12,731 bases of DNA. Source: Nitrospirota bacterium (lineage in GTDB: Bacteria > Nitrospirota > Thermodesulfovibrionia > Thermodesulfovibrionales > JdFR-88). Positions within the stretch are counted from its first letter, which is position 1. Every line of letters begins with the position of its first letter. Below are positions 6,756 through 12,731 of the stretch, in pieces. The stretch lies in contig JAJYGJ010000231.1 in NCBI GenBank assembly GCA_021790695.1, positions 1 through 12,731 of the forward strand, given 5' to 3'. Made by a program: the position numbers and the translations under genes. The notes under the pieces are model-generated. The model had not been told where the DNA came from. It was given only the letters and a program-made list of their open reading frames with translations, and ran no database searches.

Positions 6756-7384
6756 CAGGTCAGAGATTGCCCGGCGTGTCCGTAGGTTCCTTCGCCCCCT
6801 CTTTCATCGATCAGTTTAAGGACTGCGGAAACGCACGTCTCCATGCCGTCGCAGAAGACCGCGCCTTTTTTGTTTTTGCCCGCATCCGCGCTCACCCGGG
6901 CGAGACCATGGCGCGGGCCGCAAACCACGTCGGCCGCACCCAAAAAGGCCTCCGCCCCTTTTTTAAAAAAAGGTCCACACATAAATATTACAATATCGGG
7001 TTTTAAAAGCTCAACGGCGCTGTTGCCCTCGACTATGATCCCGCAAAGCGGATGATGCCCGCCGGAGGGACCGTGGGATTCCAGGTCCCGGAGGGCCATC
7101 GAGAGCGCCTCCGACAGGTCCCCGCCGCCGGGGCTCCGGACCCATGCCGCGCTCCGCGCGCCGGCCCCGAGCATCCTTGCAGTGTCTTTCCCCTCCCTGA
7201 GAAGTACGTCCGGGTCCGTGACAACGGAGGTATAAACGGAGGTCTTCGTGAATTTTATCGCGCCCCAGGGGCGGGCCTCCCGCTTCGGTCCGGGAGGCCC
7301 GCCCCCGGTCAGGGACTTCAAAAGCTCCTCGGCCATGGTGGTCTTTCCGGAGCCGCTTCCGGAGCCGCAAATGCCTATTATCAC
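6755..7384 (-). CDS. MobB-like P-loop NTPase
   Basis: 209 residues from a GTG at 7384 with GGGAG a few bases upstream. It begins IIGICGSGSGSGKTTMAEELL, a clear Walker A loop (about residues 7-16). Later features fit the MobB fold: GAIKFTKTS (41-49), where MobB has IKH-type sequence, GKDTARMLGAGA (65-76), matching the GKDS...AGA segment, and IIVEGNSAVELLKPDIVIF (116-134), matching the EGFK plus strand segment. MobB helps add a nucleotide to molybdopterin, but the histidine-rich segment is absent and EGF reads EGN, so that job is unproven. The end has several Cys (about 155, 178, 184). Its stop overlaps the ccsB start and it heads the ccsB-hemA-hemC-nadD run, which hints at a link to heme or cytochrome assembly. 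That is inference from context only. Confidence 0.7.
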   Translation of the reverse strand: MIIGICGSGSGSGKTTMAEELLKSLTGGGPPGPKREARPWGAIKFTKTSVYTSVVTDPDVLLREGKDTARMLGAGARSAAWVRSPGGGDLSEALSMALRDLESHGPSGGHHPLCGIIVEGNSAVELLKPDIVIFMCGPFFKKGAEAFLGAADVVCGPRHGLARVSADAGKNKKGAVFCDGMETCVSAVLKLIDERGGEGTYGHAGQSLT

Positions 7385-7440
7385 GCTACTCCCTTCCAGG
7401 GCCCCGGTCCGGGGAAAAACATATTAAGATATTCCAAGGC

Positions 7441-7461
7441 AAAAGCCGCCGGATACCGGCT
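7441..7461 (-). terminator. Weak candidate terminator after topA
   Basis: On the minus strand, 79 bases past the topA stop, AGCCG and CGGCT can pair (an alternative pairing is GCCGG/CCGGC around TAT), followed at once by a run of only four T. The stem is 5 bp and the T run is short, so read-through into the NTPase gene is likely. No convincing promoter was found in the 155 bases between topA and that gene. Confidence 0.3.
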
Positions 7462-7539
7462 GGAGTTTACCCCGTACCGCGATATAATATCTATCTGGAT
7501 GCGGGGCCCGTATGACAGAGCTGGAAAAAATCGGGCGCC

Positions 7540-9822
7540 CTATTCCCCCGCCGCTTCCTCTTTGATTTCCTCCTTGTGCCGGCAGCCCTTCTGCGGGCAA
7601 AAGACGATAAGGGCCTCCCTTGTCTTTTTTTCAAGCAGGTAGGGGTTGCCGCACTCGGGACAGGCGCGGTTCACGGGACGGTACCAGGAGATGAAATTGC
7701 AGTTCGGGTAATTGCTGCAACTGTAAAACAGCCTGCCTTTTTTGGAGCGGCGCTCAACAATGTTGCCGCCGTCAAGCGGGCACTTCACCCCCAGGGGCAG
7801 GGGCCTGGTCGCCTTGCACTCGGGATACCGGCTGCAGGCCAGGAACCTGCCGAACCTGCCCGCCCGAAGCACCATCGGCGCGCCGCATTTTTCGCAGACC
7901 TCGCCGGTCGGCTCCGCGGCCGGCCCGCCCTCCGCGCCCTCAAGCGGACGGGTATTGCGGCATTCGGGATATCCGCTGCACGCGAGAAACCAGCCGTGCC
8001 TGCCCCAGCGTTTCACCATGGGCTTGCCGCACTTCTCGCACTTCATGTCGGTCATGACGTCCTCGGGGCGCACCCTGCCCGGCGCATTGAGGGCATTTTC
8101 AAGGTCGCGGCTGAAAGGCCGGTAAAAATCCTTTATCACGTCCGGCCACTGCATCTTGCCCTGCTCTATCTGGTCAAGCTCGTCTTCCATGCGGGCGGTG
8201 AAACCCACGTCCATCAGCTCCGGGAATTTTTCCACGAGCAGGTCGTTCACGAGCATTCCAAGGTCAGTAGGCTTGAATTTCCCGGCATCCTTGGCGACGT
8301 ACTTCCTGTCCTGGATGGTGGAGAGGATCGCGGCATACGTGCTTGGCCTTCCGATTGCCTTCTCCTCAAGCGCCTTGACAAGACTGGCCTCGGTGAACCT
8401 GGGCGGCGGCTGCGTGAAATGCTGGTCCGGCTTAAGCTCCAGAAGCTCCAGTGCCTCGTTTTTCTCAAGCGCGGGCAGGAGCGCCGCCCCTTCTTCGGCG
8501 GCGCCTTCCTCCCTGTAAAGGGCCAGAAACCCGTCGAACTTGAGGACCGACCCGGTCGCCTTGAAGACCGCCCCTGAAGAGCCGCCGCCTCCGGAATCGA
8601 TTGTGAAGACGGTCTGGTCCAGTAATGCCGGGGCCATCTGGCTTGCCAGGAAGCGGTTCCAGACAAGGCCGTATAGCCTTATCTGGTCCTTGGAAAGATA
8701 GGGTTTCACGGTCTCCGGGGACTTCTCCATGTAGGTGGGCCTTATGGCCTCGTGGGCCTCCTGCGCGCCGGCCTTGTTCTTGTATCTGGGCGGTTTGTCG
8801 GGCAGATACTGCTTGCCGAATTTTTCGGCGATCAGTTTTCTGGCCCATTGCTGGGCCTCCTGGGCGACGTTTACCGAATCCGTCCTCATATACGTTATGA
8901 GGCCCACGGAGCCTTCTTCAAGCTCCACGCCTTCATAAAGCTGCTGGGCCAGCAGCATCGTTTTCTTGGCCGTGAACTGGAACCTCTGGAAGGCCTCCTG
9001 CTGCATGGTGCTGGTTATGAATGGGGGAGCGGGAGAACGCCGCCTCAGTTTTTTTTCGATCTCCGAAAGGACATAGCCCGCCGCCCTGGCCGATTCCATC
9101 GCCGACCGGGCGTCCTCTTCGTTTTTGAGGAGGAACTTGTCCTCGCCTTGCGCGCCCCGCTCGATCACCGGCTTGCCGCCAAGCGTGTGCAGCCTGGCCG
9201 CAAACGGCCCCTTGTGCAGGGCGCCCTCGAACGTCGCCTCGATCGACCAGTACTCTTCCTGCTTGAACCCCTCCAGTTCCCGTTCACGCTCAACCACAAG
9301 TCTGACCGCGACCGACTGGACCCTGCCCGCGCTCAGTCCTCTTCTGACCTTCCTCCACAAGAGCGGGGAAAGCTCGTAGCCCACCAGCCTGTCAAGCACC
9401 CTTCTTGCCTGCTGGGCATCGACCATATGCAGGTCCAGGTGGCCCGGATGCTCCATCGCATCCCTCACGGCCCTCTCCGTTATTTCATGGAAGCTGACCC
9501 GGTAAAGGGTGTCTCCGCCTTTTTTCCCGTTTATCTCCGAGGCTATATGGTAGGCGATGGCTTCGCCTTCGCGGTCCGGGTCCGGCGCCAGGAAGACCTT
9601 TTCAGCCTTCCGGGAGGCCGTCTTAAGCTCCCGCACGATCTTCTCCTTGCCCGGTATGATGACGTAACTGGGCTTGAAATCGTGCTCCTTGTCCACCCCA
9701 AGCTCCTTTTCCGGCAAATCCTTTATATGTCCGACTGACGCCTTGACGGTAAAATCCTTCCCCAGAATCTTACCAAGCGTGCGCGCCTTGGCCGGCGACT
9801 CTACGATGACTAAAAAACCCAT
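7540..9822 (-). CDS. topA: DNA topoisomerase I (type IA)
   Basis: 760 residues from the ATG at 9822, chosen because GAGG sits 7 bases upstream; a TTG at 9846 would add 8 residues. It relaxes negative supercoils by a 5'-phosphotyrosine intermediate. The Toprim domain is at the N-terminus with VESPAKA (Glu8) and DPDREGEAIAYH (Asp81, Asp83). AGRVQSVAVRLV lies near 165-176, the active-site Tyr311 is in GLITYMRTDS, and GRPSTYA is near 490. The C-terminus (about 592-750) has four zinc-ribbon modules: CEKC...CSGYPEC, CEKC...CSRYPEC, CPLDGG...CSNYPNC (one Cys missing) and CPEC...CPQKGC. It follows dprA, a common pairing. Confidence 0.97.
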   Translation of the reverse strand: MGFLVIVESPAKARTLGKILGKDFTVKASVGHIKDLPEKELGVDKEHDFKPSYVIIPGKEKIVRELKTASRKAEKVFLAPDPDREGEAIAYHIASEINGKKGGDTLYRVSFHEITERAVRDAMEHPGHLDLHMVDAQQARRVLDRLVGYELSPLLWRKVRRGLSAGRVQSVAVRLVVERERELEGFKQEEYWSIEATFEGALHKGPFAARLHTLGGKPVIERGAQGEDKFLLKNEEDARSAMESARAAGYVLSEIEKKLRRRSPAPPFITSTMQQEAFQRFQFTAKKTMLLAQQLYEGVELEEGSVGLITYMRTDSVNVAQEAQQWARKLIAEKFGKQYLPDKPPRYKNKAGAQEAHEAIRPTYMEKSPETVKPYLSKDQIRLYGLVWNRFLASQMAPALLDQTVFTIDSGGGGSSGAVFKATGSVLKFDGFLALYREEGAAEEGAALLPALEKNEALELLELKPDQHFTQPPPRFTEASLVKALEEKAIGRPSTYAAILSTIQDRKYVAKDAGKFKPTDLGMLVNDLLVEKFPELMDVGFTARMEDELDQIEQGKMQWPDVIKDFYRPFSRDLENALNAPGRVRPEDVMTDMKCEKCGKPMVKRWGRHGWFLACSGYPECRNTRPLEGAEGGPAAEPTGEVCEKCGAPMVLRAGRFGRFLACSRYPECKATRPLPLGVKCPLDGGNIVERRSKKGRLFYSCSNYPNCNFISWYRPVNRACPECGNPYLLEKKTREALIVFCPQKGCRHKEEIKEEAAGE

Positions 9823-9855
9823 ATCTTTTCCTCGATCAGACGCCAAGAAGATGTC

Positions 9856-9872
9856 ATCCGTGAATCACGGAT
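9856..9872. promoter_or_regulatory. Perfect 17-base palindrome in the topA upstream region
   Basis: ATCCGTGA-A-TCACGGAT, two perfect 8-base arms around one central base, ending 34 bases ahead of the topA ATG. On the minus strand it directly follows and overlaps a TATATC sequence, so it could be an operator over a promoter start or a hairpin in the leader RNA. No regulator gene is adjacent, so the binding protein is unknown. Confidence 0.45.
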
Positions 9873-9944
9873 ATATTGAACCTGTCTCATTTCAGAACCA
9901 CTTTTGAGATGGGTTCCATTGTCAACCCTGTTCAAACCTATTTT

Positions 9945-9974
9945 AACCAAAACCCCCTGATACTTCCTCTCAGG
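9945..9974 (-). terminator. Weak candidate terminator after dprA
   Basis: Five bases past the dprA stop, the minus strand has CCTGA and TCAGG arms around a 9-base loop, then GGGTTTT. The stem is short and separated from the T run by three G, so termination would be partial at best. Confidence 0.25.
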
Positions 9975-9978
9975 CATT

Positions 9979-11172
9979 TTAGCAGATGAAAAATTTTTTT
10001 CCAGCGCCCTGCCGGATGACGCCCTTCAGCTCAAGCGAGAGGAGCACCCCCATTATCCGGGGAGCGTCAAACCCGACCTCCCTGGCTATCTCGTCTATAT
10101 GCCTCCCGCCGGGGCCCAGCGCGCCGATCACGAGTCTTTCATCCGTGGAGAACTTTTCATCCACGGGTGAGAGTTTTTCATCAGCCGGGAATTTTTCATC
10201 CGTCGAAACCGGGAGGGTGAGTTCCGCCTGATACGATTTCTCCGGATATGATCCCGCCTGAGGCGGGGATGCCGCCTTCCCCTCCGCGATAAACCCCTTC
10301 AGCACCGGCGCAAGCTCCTCGATGATGTCGTCCACGCCGGTGACGACCCTTGCCCCCCTTTTTATAAGCTCGTTTGTCCCAAGGGAGACGGCGGAGCTGA
10401 TGTTGCCGGGTATGGAGAAGACCTCCTTGCCCTGTTCGAGCGCGCAGCCGGCCGTAATGAGCGAACCGCTGCCCTTGCCCGCCTCGACCACCAGGACCCC
10501 AAGGGAAAGGGCGCTTATTATCCTGTTTCGCCTGGGGAAATTCTCCTTGTTGGGCGCGGTGCCGGGCGGATACTCGGTTATGACGGCGCCGGAGGCGGCA
10601 AGCCTGCCCATGAGCAGGGCGTTTTCGCGCGGATAGGGCACATCCAGGCCCGAACCCATGACGGCGATGCTCCTGCCGCCCGCCTTTAACGCCCCCCTGT
10701 GGGCCGCGGTGTCAATCCCCCTTGCGAGCCCGCTCACTATCGTAAACCCCTTTGCCGCAAGCCCGGCCGCAAGGTATTCGGCCTGCGCGATTCCGTAAGG
10801 GGTGGGCGTCCTGGTGCCCACAATGCCGAGGGCGTAAACGTCATCCTTGCCGATCTCGCCTTTCATATAAAACACCGGCGGAGGGTCCGGTATGAGCGCC
10901 AGCATTCGGGGATAGGCATCGCTGCCCAGGGTGACGACCTTCATGCCCGCCGCCTCGACGCCTTCGAGCATCCGCCGGACCCCCCGCCAGTCCGAAAAAC
11001 GGACAATGGCATTCGCGCGTTTCGGCCCTACGGCCGCGGCAAGCTCCGCCGCCCCCGACCTGAACACCGCCCGCGCGCCTCCGAAGACCGCTATCAGTCT
11101 CTTTATCGTGAGCGGCCCTATATCGGGGATCGAGGCAAGGGCCGCCAGGCATATTTTTTCGTCTTCCCTCAT
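9979..11172 (-). CDS. dprA: DNA processing protein DprA (Smf)
   Basis: 397 residues. DprA binds incoming single-stranded DNA and loads RecA during natural transformation; it also occurs widely in species not known to be competent. A helix-hairpin-helix-like N-terminal domain (about 1-75; ASIPDIGPLTIKRL) is followed by the Rossmann-like core with GIVGTRTPTPYG (117-127), SGLARGIDTAAHRGAL (147-162), GSGLDVPYPREN (173-184), FPRRNRIISALS (212-223) and EAGKGSGSLITAG (230-242). A linker with four near-repeats STDEKF, PADEKL, SPVDEKF, STDERL (323-347) joins it to a winged-helix C-terminal domain (about 347-397, HIDEIAREVGF). The ATG is fixed by the start of homology; no ribosome site precedes it, and a TATAAT lies 4 bases upstream (separate entry). 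Confidence 0.96.
   Translation of the reverse strand: MREDEKICLAALASIPDIGPLTIKRLIAVFGGARAVFRSGAAELAAAVGPKRANAIVRFSDWRGVRRMLEGVEAAGMKVVTLGSDAYPRMLALIPDPPPVFYMKGEIGKDDVYALGIVGTRTPTPYGIAQAEYLAAGLAAKGFTIVSGLARGIDTAAHRGALKAGGRSIAVMGSGLDVPYPRENALLMGRLAASGAVITEYPPGTAPNKENFPRRNRIISALSLGVLVVEAGKGSGSLITAGCALEQGKEVFSIPGNISSAVSLGTNELIKRGARVVTGVDDIIEELAPVLKGFIAEGKAASPPQAGSYPEKSYQAELTLPVSTDEKFPADEKLSPVDEKFSTDERLVIGALGPGGRHIDEIAREVGFDAPRIMGVLLSLELKGVIRQGAGKKFFIC
10132..10206 (-). repeat. Tandem hexa/heptapeptide-coding repeat in the dprA linker
   Basis: Four degenerate units of 18-21 bases, each containing the equivalent of GATGAAAAA/CTC-type codons, encode D-E-K-F/L or D-E-R-L in DprA residues 323-347. 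On the plus strand the repeated core is TTTTCATC. Length variation by slippage is possible. Confidence 0.7.
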
Positions 11173-11176
11173 GTCA

Positions 11177-11182
11177 ATTATA
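11177..11182 (-). promoter_or_regulatory. TATAAT -10 box directly ahead of the dprA start
   Basis: A perfect TATAAT at 11182-11177 on the minus strand ends 4 bases before the dprA ATG (11172). Standard spacing puts the transcription start within that ATG. The upstream 20 bases are AT-rich (UP-element-like), but no good -35 is seen at 16-18 bases. Confidence 0.45.
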
Positions 11183-11245
11183 GAAAGACTAATAATTAAA
11201 AATTATTCAGCCTGGAACCTCTTGAAATCCCTTTTTTTAAATGGG

Positions 11246-11267
11246 TGCCCGGTTAATACCCCGGGCA
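11246..11267. other. Stable hairpin between argG and dprA
   Basis: TGCCCGG and CCGGGCA form a perfect 7-bp stem with an 8-base loop (positions 11253-11260). On the minus strand CCCATTTAAAAAAAGGG follows, which is A-rich rather than T-rich, so it is not a standard intrinsic terminator; it may end argG transcription by another route or stabilise the 3' end. Confidence 0.5.
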
Positions 11268-11276
11268 TGACGTGTC

Positions 11277-11317
11277 CCTCACCCCGGCCCTCCCCCTCAG
11301 GGAGACGGAGGGATCCC
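11277..11317. repeat. REP-like extragenic palindrome
   Basis: The plus strand reads CCCTCACCCCGGCCCTCC, then CCCTCAGGGAG and GGAGGG. Outer arms CCCTCC (11288-11293) and GGAGGG (11307-11312) pair around an inner CCCT/AGGG. Clusters of CCCTCACCC followed by CCCTC/GAGGG dyads are common dispersed repeats in bacterial intergenic DNA. Only one copy is in this window, so repeat status is inferred. Confidence 0.45.
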
Positions 11318-11371
11318 GTAAAAGGCGGGGCAGAGGATAAGGCGCGGGCGGGGACCCATTTTTCCAAGCTT

Positions 11372-12628
11372 TTATATCTTAGGAAATTTGCGCGGCATTT
11401 TTTTGTTTTTGAGCGGCGGCTTCCCCCCCGGTCCCTTGTCCCTCCGGGTGAGTTTTTCGACCCTTAGCCGCAGGGCGTTTAATTTGATGAAGCCCTCCGC
11501 GTCCTTCTGATCGTAAACCGCCTCCTCCTCGAAAGTGGCTAGTTCCGGGCTGTAAAGGCTGTTCGGGGATTTTCGCCCCACCGCCAGGCAGCTTCCCTTG
11601 TAGAGCTTCAGCCTTGCCGTGCCGGTCACGTTTTCCTGGCATTCATCCATGAGTTTCTGGAGAAGCAACCGTTCCGGCGAGAACCAGAAACCGTTATAGA
11701 CCATACCGGCATATCCAGGTATGAGGGAATCCCTCATGTGCAGGGCCTCCCTGTCCAGGGTAACGGATTCCACCGCCCTGTGTGCGGCGTGGAGCACCGT
11801 GCCCCCCGGGGTCTCGTAGCCCCCCCTTGATTTCATGCCCACGTAGCGGTTTTCGACCAGGTCAACCCTGCCCACGCCGTTTCTGCCCGCGATGCGGTTG
11901 AGTGAGACCATGATCTCAAGCGGCGGGAGCCTTTTGCCGCCCAGCCCCACGGGGTTTCCGTTTTCATATTCGACCTCCACATATTCGGGCCTGTCCTTCG
12001 CCTTCTCCGGCGGCAGCGCGAGGGTGTACATATCCGGGGGAGGAGCGGCCCAGGGGTCTTCGAGCACGCCCCCTTCATAGCTTATATGGAAAATGTTTCT
12101 GTCCGTGCTGTAAGGTTTTTCCTTCGTCGCGCTGACGGGTATGCCGCGGGCCGATGCGTACTCTATAAGGTCGCCGCGGGATTTGAACGGCCACTGCCTC
12201 CAGGGGGCGATTATCTTTATATCGGGTCTTTGGGAGTAGCAGGACAGCTCGAAGCGGACCTGATCATTGCCCTTGCCGGTGGCGCCGTGGGCGACGGCCT
12301 GGGCCCCCTCCCTGCCCGCTATCTCAATCAGCTTTTTCGCTATGAGCGGGCGCGCTATGGACGTGCCCAGCAGATAGGCCCCCTCGTAGACCGCGTTGGC
12401 CCTGAGCATGGCAAAGACATAGTCCCGCACGAACTCTTCCCTCAGGTCCTCTATGTAAAGCTTCGAGGCCCCCGCCTTTTTCGCCCTCCGCCTGAGGCCG
12501 CCAAGCTCTTCGCCCTGTCCCAGGTCGGCGCAAAAGGCGATGACCTCGGCCTTACAGGTCGTCTTAATCCAGCTTATGGCAACCGAGGTATCGAGCCCCC
12601 CGGAATAGGCAAGCACAATCTTCACCAC
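11372..12628 (-). CDS. argG: Argininosuccinate synthase ArgG
   Basis: 418 residues. It joins citrulline and aspartate with ATP to give argininosuccinate in arginine synthesis. Landmarks: the ATP-binding [11 protein letters not shown] at residues 7-17, ADLGQGEE (34-41), [12 protein letters not shown] (89-100), [14 protein letters not shown] (114-127), [44 protein letters not shown], and [31 protein letters not shown] near the end. Two tandem GTG codons (12628 and 12625) are possible starts behind a GGGG-rich site; neither changes the protein much. A Lys/Pro-rich tail of about 20 residues follows the usual end. No other arginine gene is in the window, and a 199-base gap separates it from dprA, so it is likely the end of its transcript. 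Confidence 0.97.
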   Translation of the reverse strand: MVKIVLAYSGGLDTSVAISWIKTTCKAEVIAFCADLGQGEELGGLRRRAKKAGASKLYIEDLREEFVRDYVFAMLRANAVYEGAYLLGTSIARPLIAKKLIEIAGREGAQAVAHGATGKGNDQVRFELSCYSQRPDIKIIAPWRQWPFKSRGDLIEYASARGIPVSATKEKPYSTDRNIFHISYEGGVLEDPWAAPPPDMYTLALPPEKAKDRPEYVEVEYENGNPVGLGGKRLPPLEIMVSLNRIAGRNGVGRVDLVENRYVGMKSRGGYETPGGTVLHAAHRAVESVTLDREALHMRDSLIPGYAGMVYNGFWFSPERLLLQKLMDECQENVTGTARLKLYKGSCLAVGRKSPNSLYSPELATFEEEAVYDQKDAEGFIKLNALRLRVEKLTRRDKGPGGKPPLKNKKMPRKFPKI

Positions 12629-12670
12629 ACACCCCGCATGATCGAAATTACCGCCTTAAAGACAAATAAA

Positions 12671-12700
12671 AACATAGCACAAAGTAAAATCAAATGTAAA
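12671..12700 (-). promoter_or_regulatory. Promoter of argG
   Basis: On the minus strand TTTACA (12700-12695, 5/6 match to the -35) is followed after 18 bases by TATGTT (12676-12671, 4/6 match to the -10), with an extended TGC just before the -10. The region is AT-rich compared with its surroundings. It gives a leader of about 35 bases before the GTG start. No ARG-box-like palindrome is obvious in the available 103 bases. Confidence 0.55.
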
Positions 12701-12731
12701 ACGGAAGGGGCGACAGGGACAAGCAGATACC

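Noticed and set aside
7481..7490. TATTAT/TATATC as a promoter for the MobB-like gene
   Set aside because: An AT-rich hexamer is present, but no acceptable -35 stands at 16-18 bases, so I cannot support it.
7576..9738. Two plus-strand open frames of over 320 codons opposite topA
   Set aside because: Both are antisense to a complete TopA with all motifs; Arg/Pro/Gly-rich translation without domain features.
9895..9927. TTGACA at 9925-9920 as the -35 of a topA promoter
   Set aside because: No -10-like hexamer is found 15-19 bases downstream on the minus strand.

Overview
The window looks like chromosomal core DNA from a GC-rich, Gram-negative, anaerobic-type bacterium. Every gene I can support lies on the minus strand, so transcription runs from high to low coordinates. 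The mix suggests a Nitrospirota-like (Thermodesulfovibrionia) or deltaproteobacterial lineage: a C5-pathway heme operon with a CcsB cytochrome c assembly gene, a LapA/LapB-type protein implying an LPS outer membrane, and a PIN-fold 'RNA ligase partner' protein otherwise typical of archaea, Aquificae and similar deep lineages. This placement is inference, not a phylogeny. I see no mobile element, CRISPR array, tRNA, rRNA or phage gene.

Layout in transcription order. (1) argG (12628-11372), argininosuccinate synthase, with a good sigma70-type promoter just upstream. (2) A short intergenic region (11173-11371) with a REP-like palindrome and a strong hairpin. (3) dprA (11172-9979), preceded by a TATAAT box so close to the ATG that a leaderless mRNA is likely. 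(4) A 156-base gap with a perfect 17-base palindrome in the topA leader. (5) topA (9822-7540), DNA topoisomerase I with four zinc-ribbon-like modules. (6) A tightly packed run: MobB-like P-loop NTPase (7384-6755), ccsB (6755-5934), hemA (5899-4631), hemC (4634-3675), nadD (3675-2905), rsfS (2830-2489). Stops and starts overlap at three of these junctions. (7) A LapA-LapB-like fusion protein (2378-1071) and, overlapping its 3' end by 20 bases, the RNA ligase partner gene (1090-428). (8) The 5' end of an AlkA-like DNA glycosylase gene, cut by the window edge (314-1).

How the genes fit together. hemA and hemC carry out the first and fourth steps of tetrapyrrole synthesis from glutamyl-tRNA, while CcsB attaches heme to apocytochromes c, so the middle block couples heme supply to cytochrome c maturation. 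nadD (NAD synthesis) and rsfS (ribosome silencing) are a widely conserved neighbour pair. The LapAB-like protein probably acts in control of LPS synthesis at the inner membrane. DprA and TopA are a common neighbour pair in DNA metabolism.

Most of the window is ordinary core genome. The points that deserve a second look are the LapA-LapB fusion, the RNA ligase partner gene overlapping it, the MobB-like NTPase heading the ccsB-hem operon, the palindrome ahead of topA, and the apparently leaderless dprA. I did not find convincing evidence of a wholly new system.
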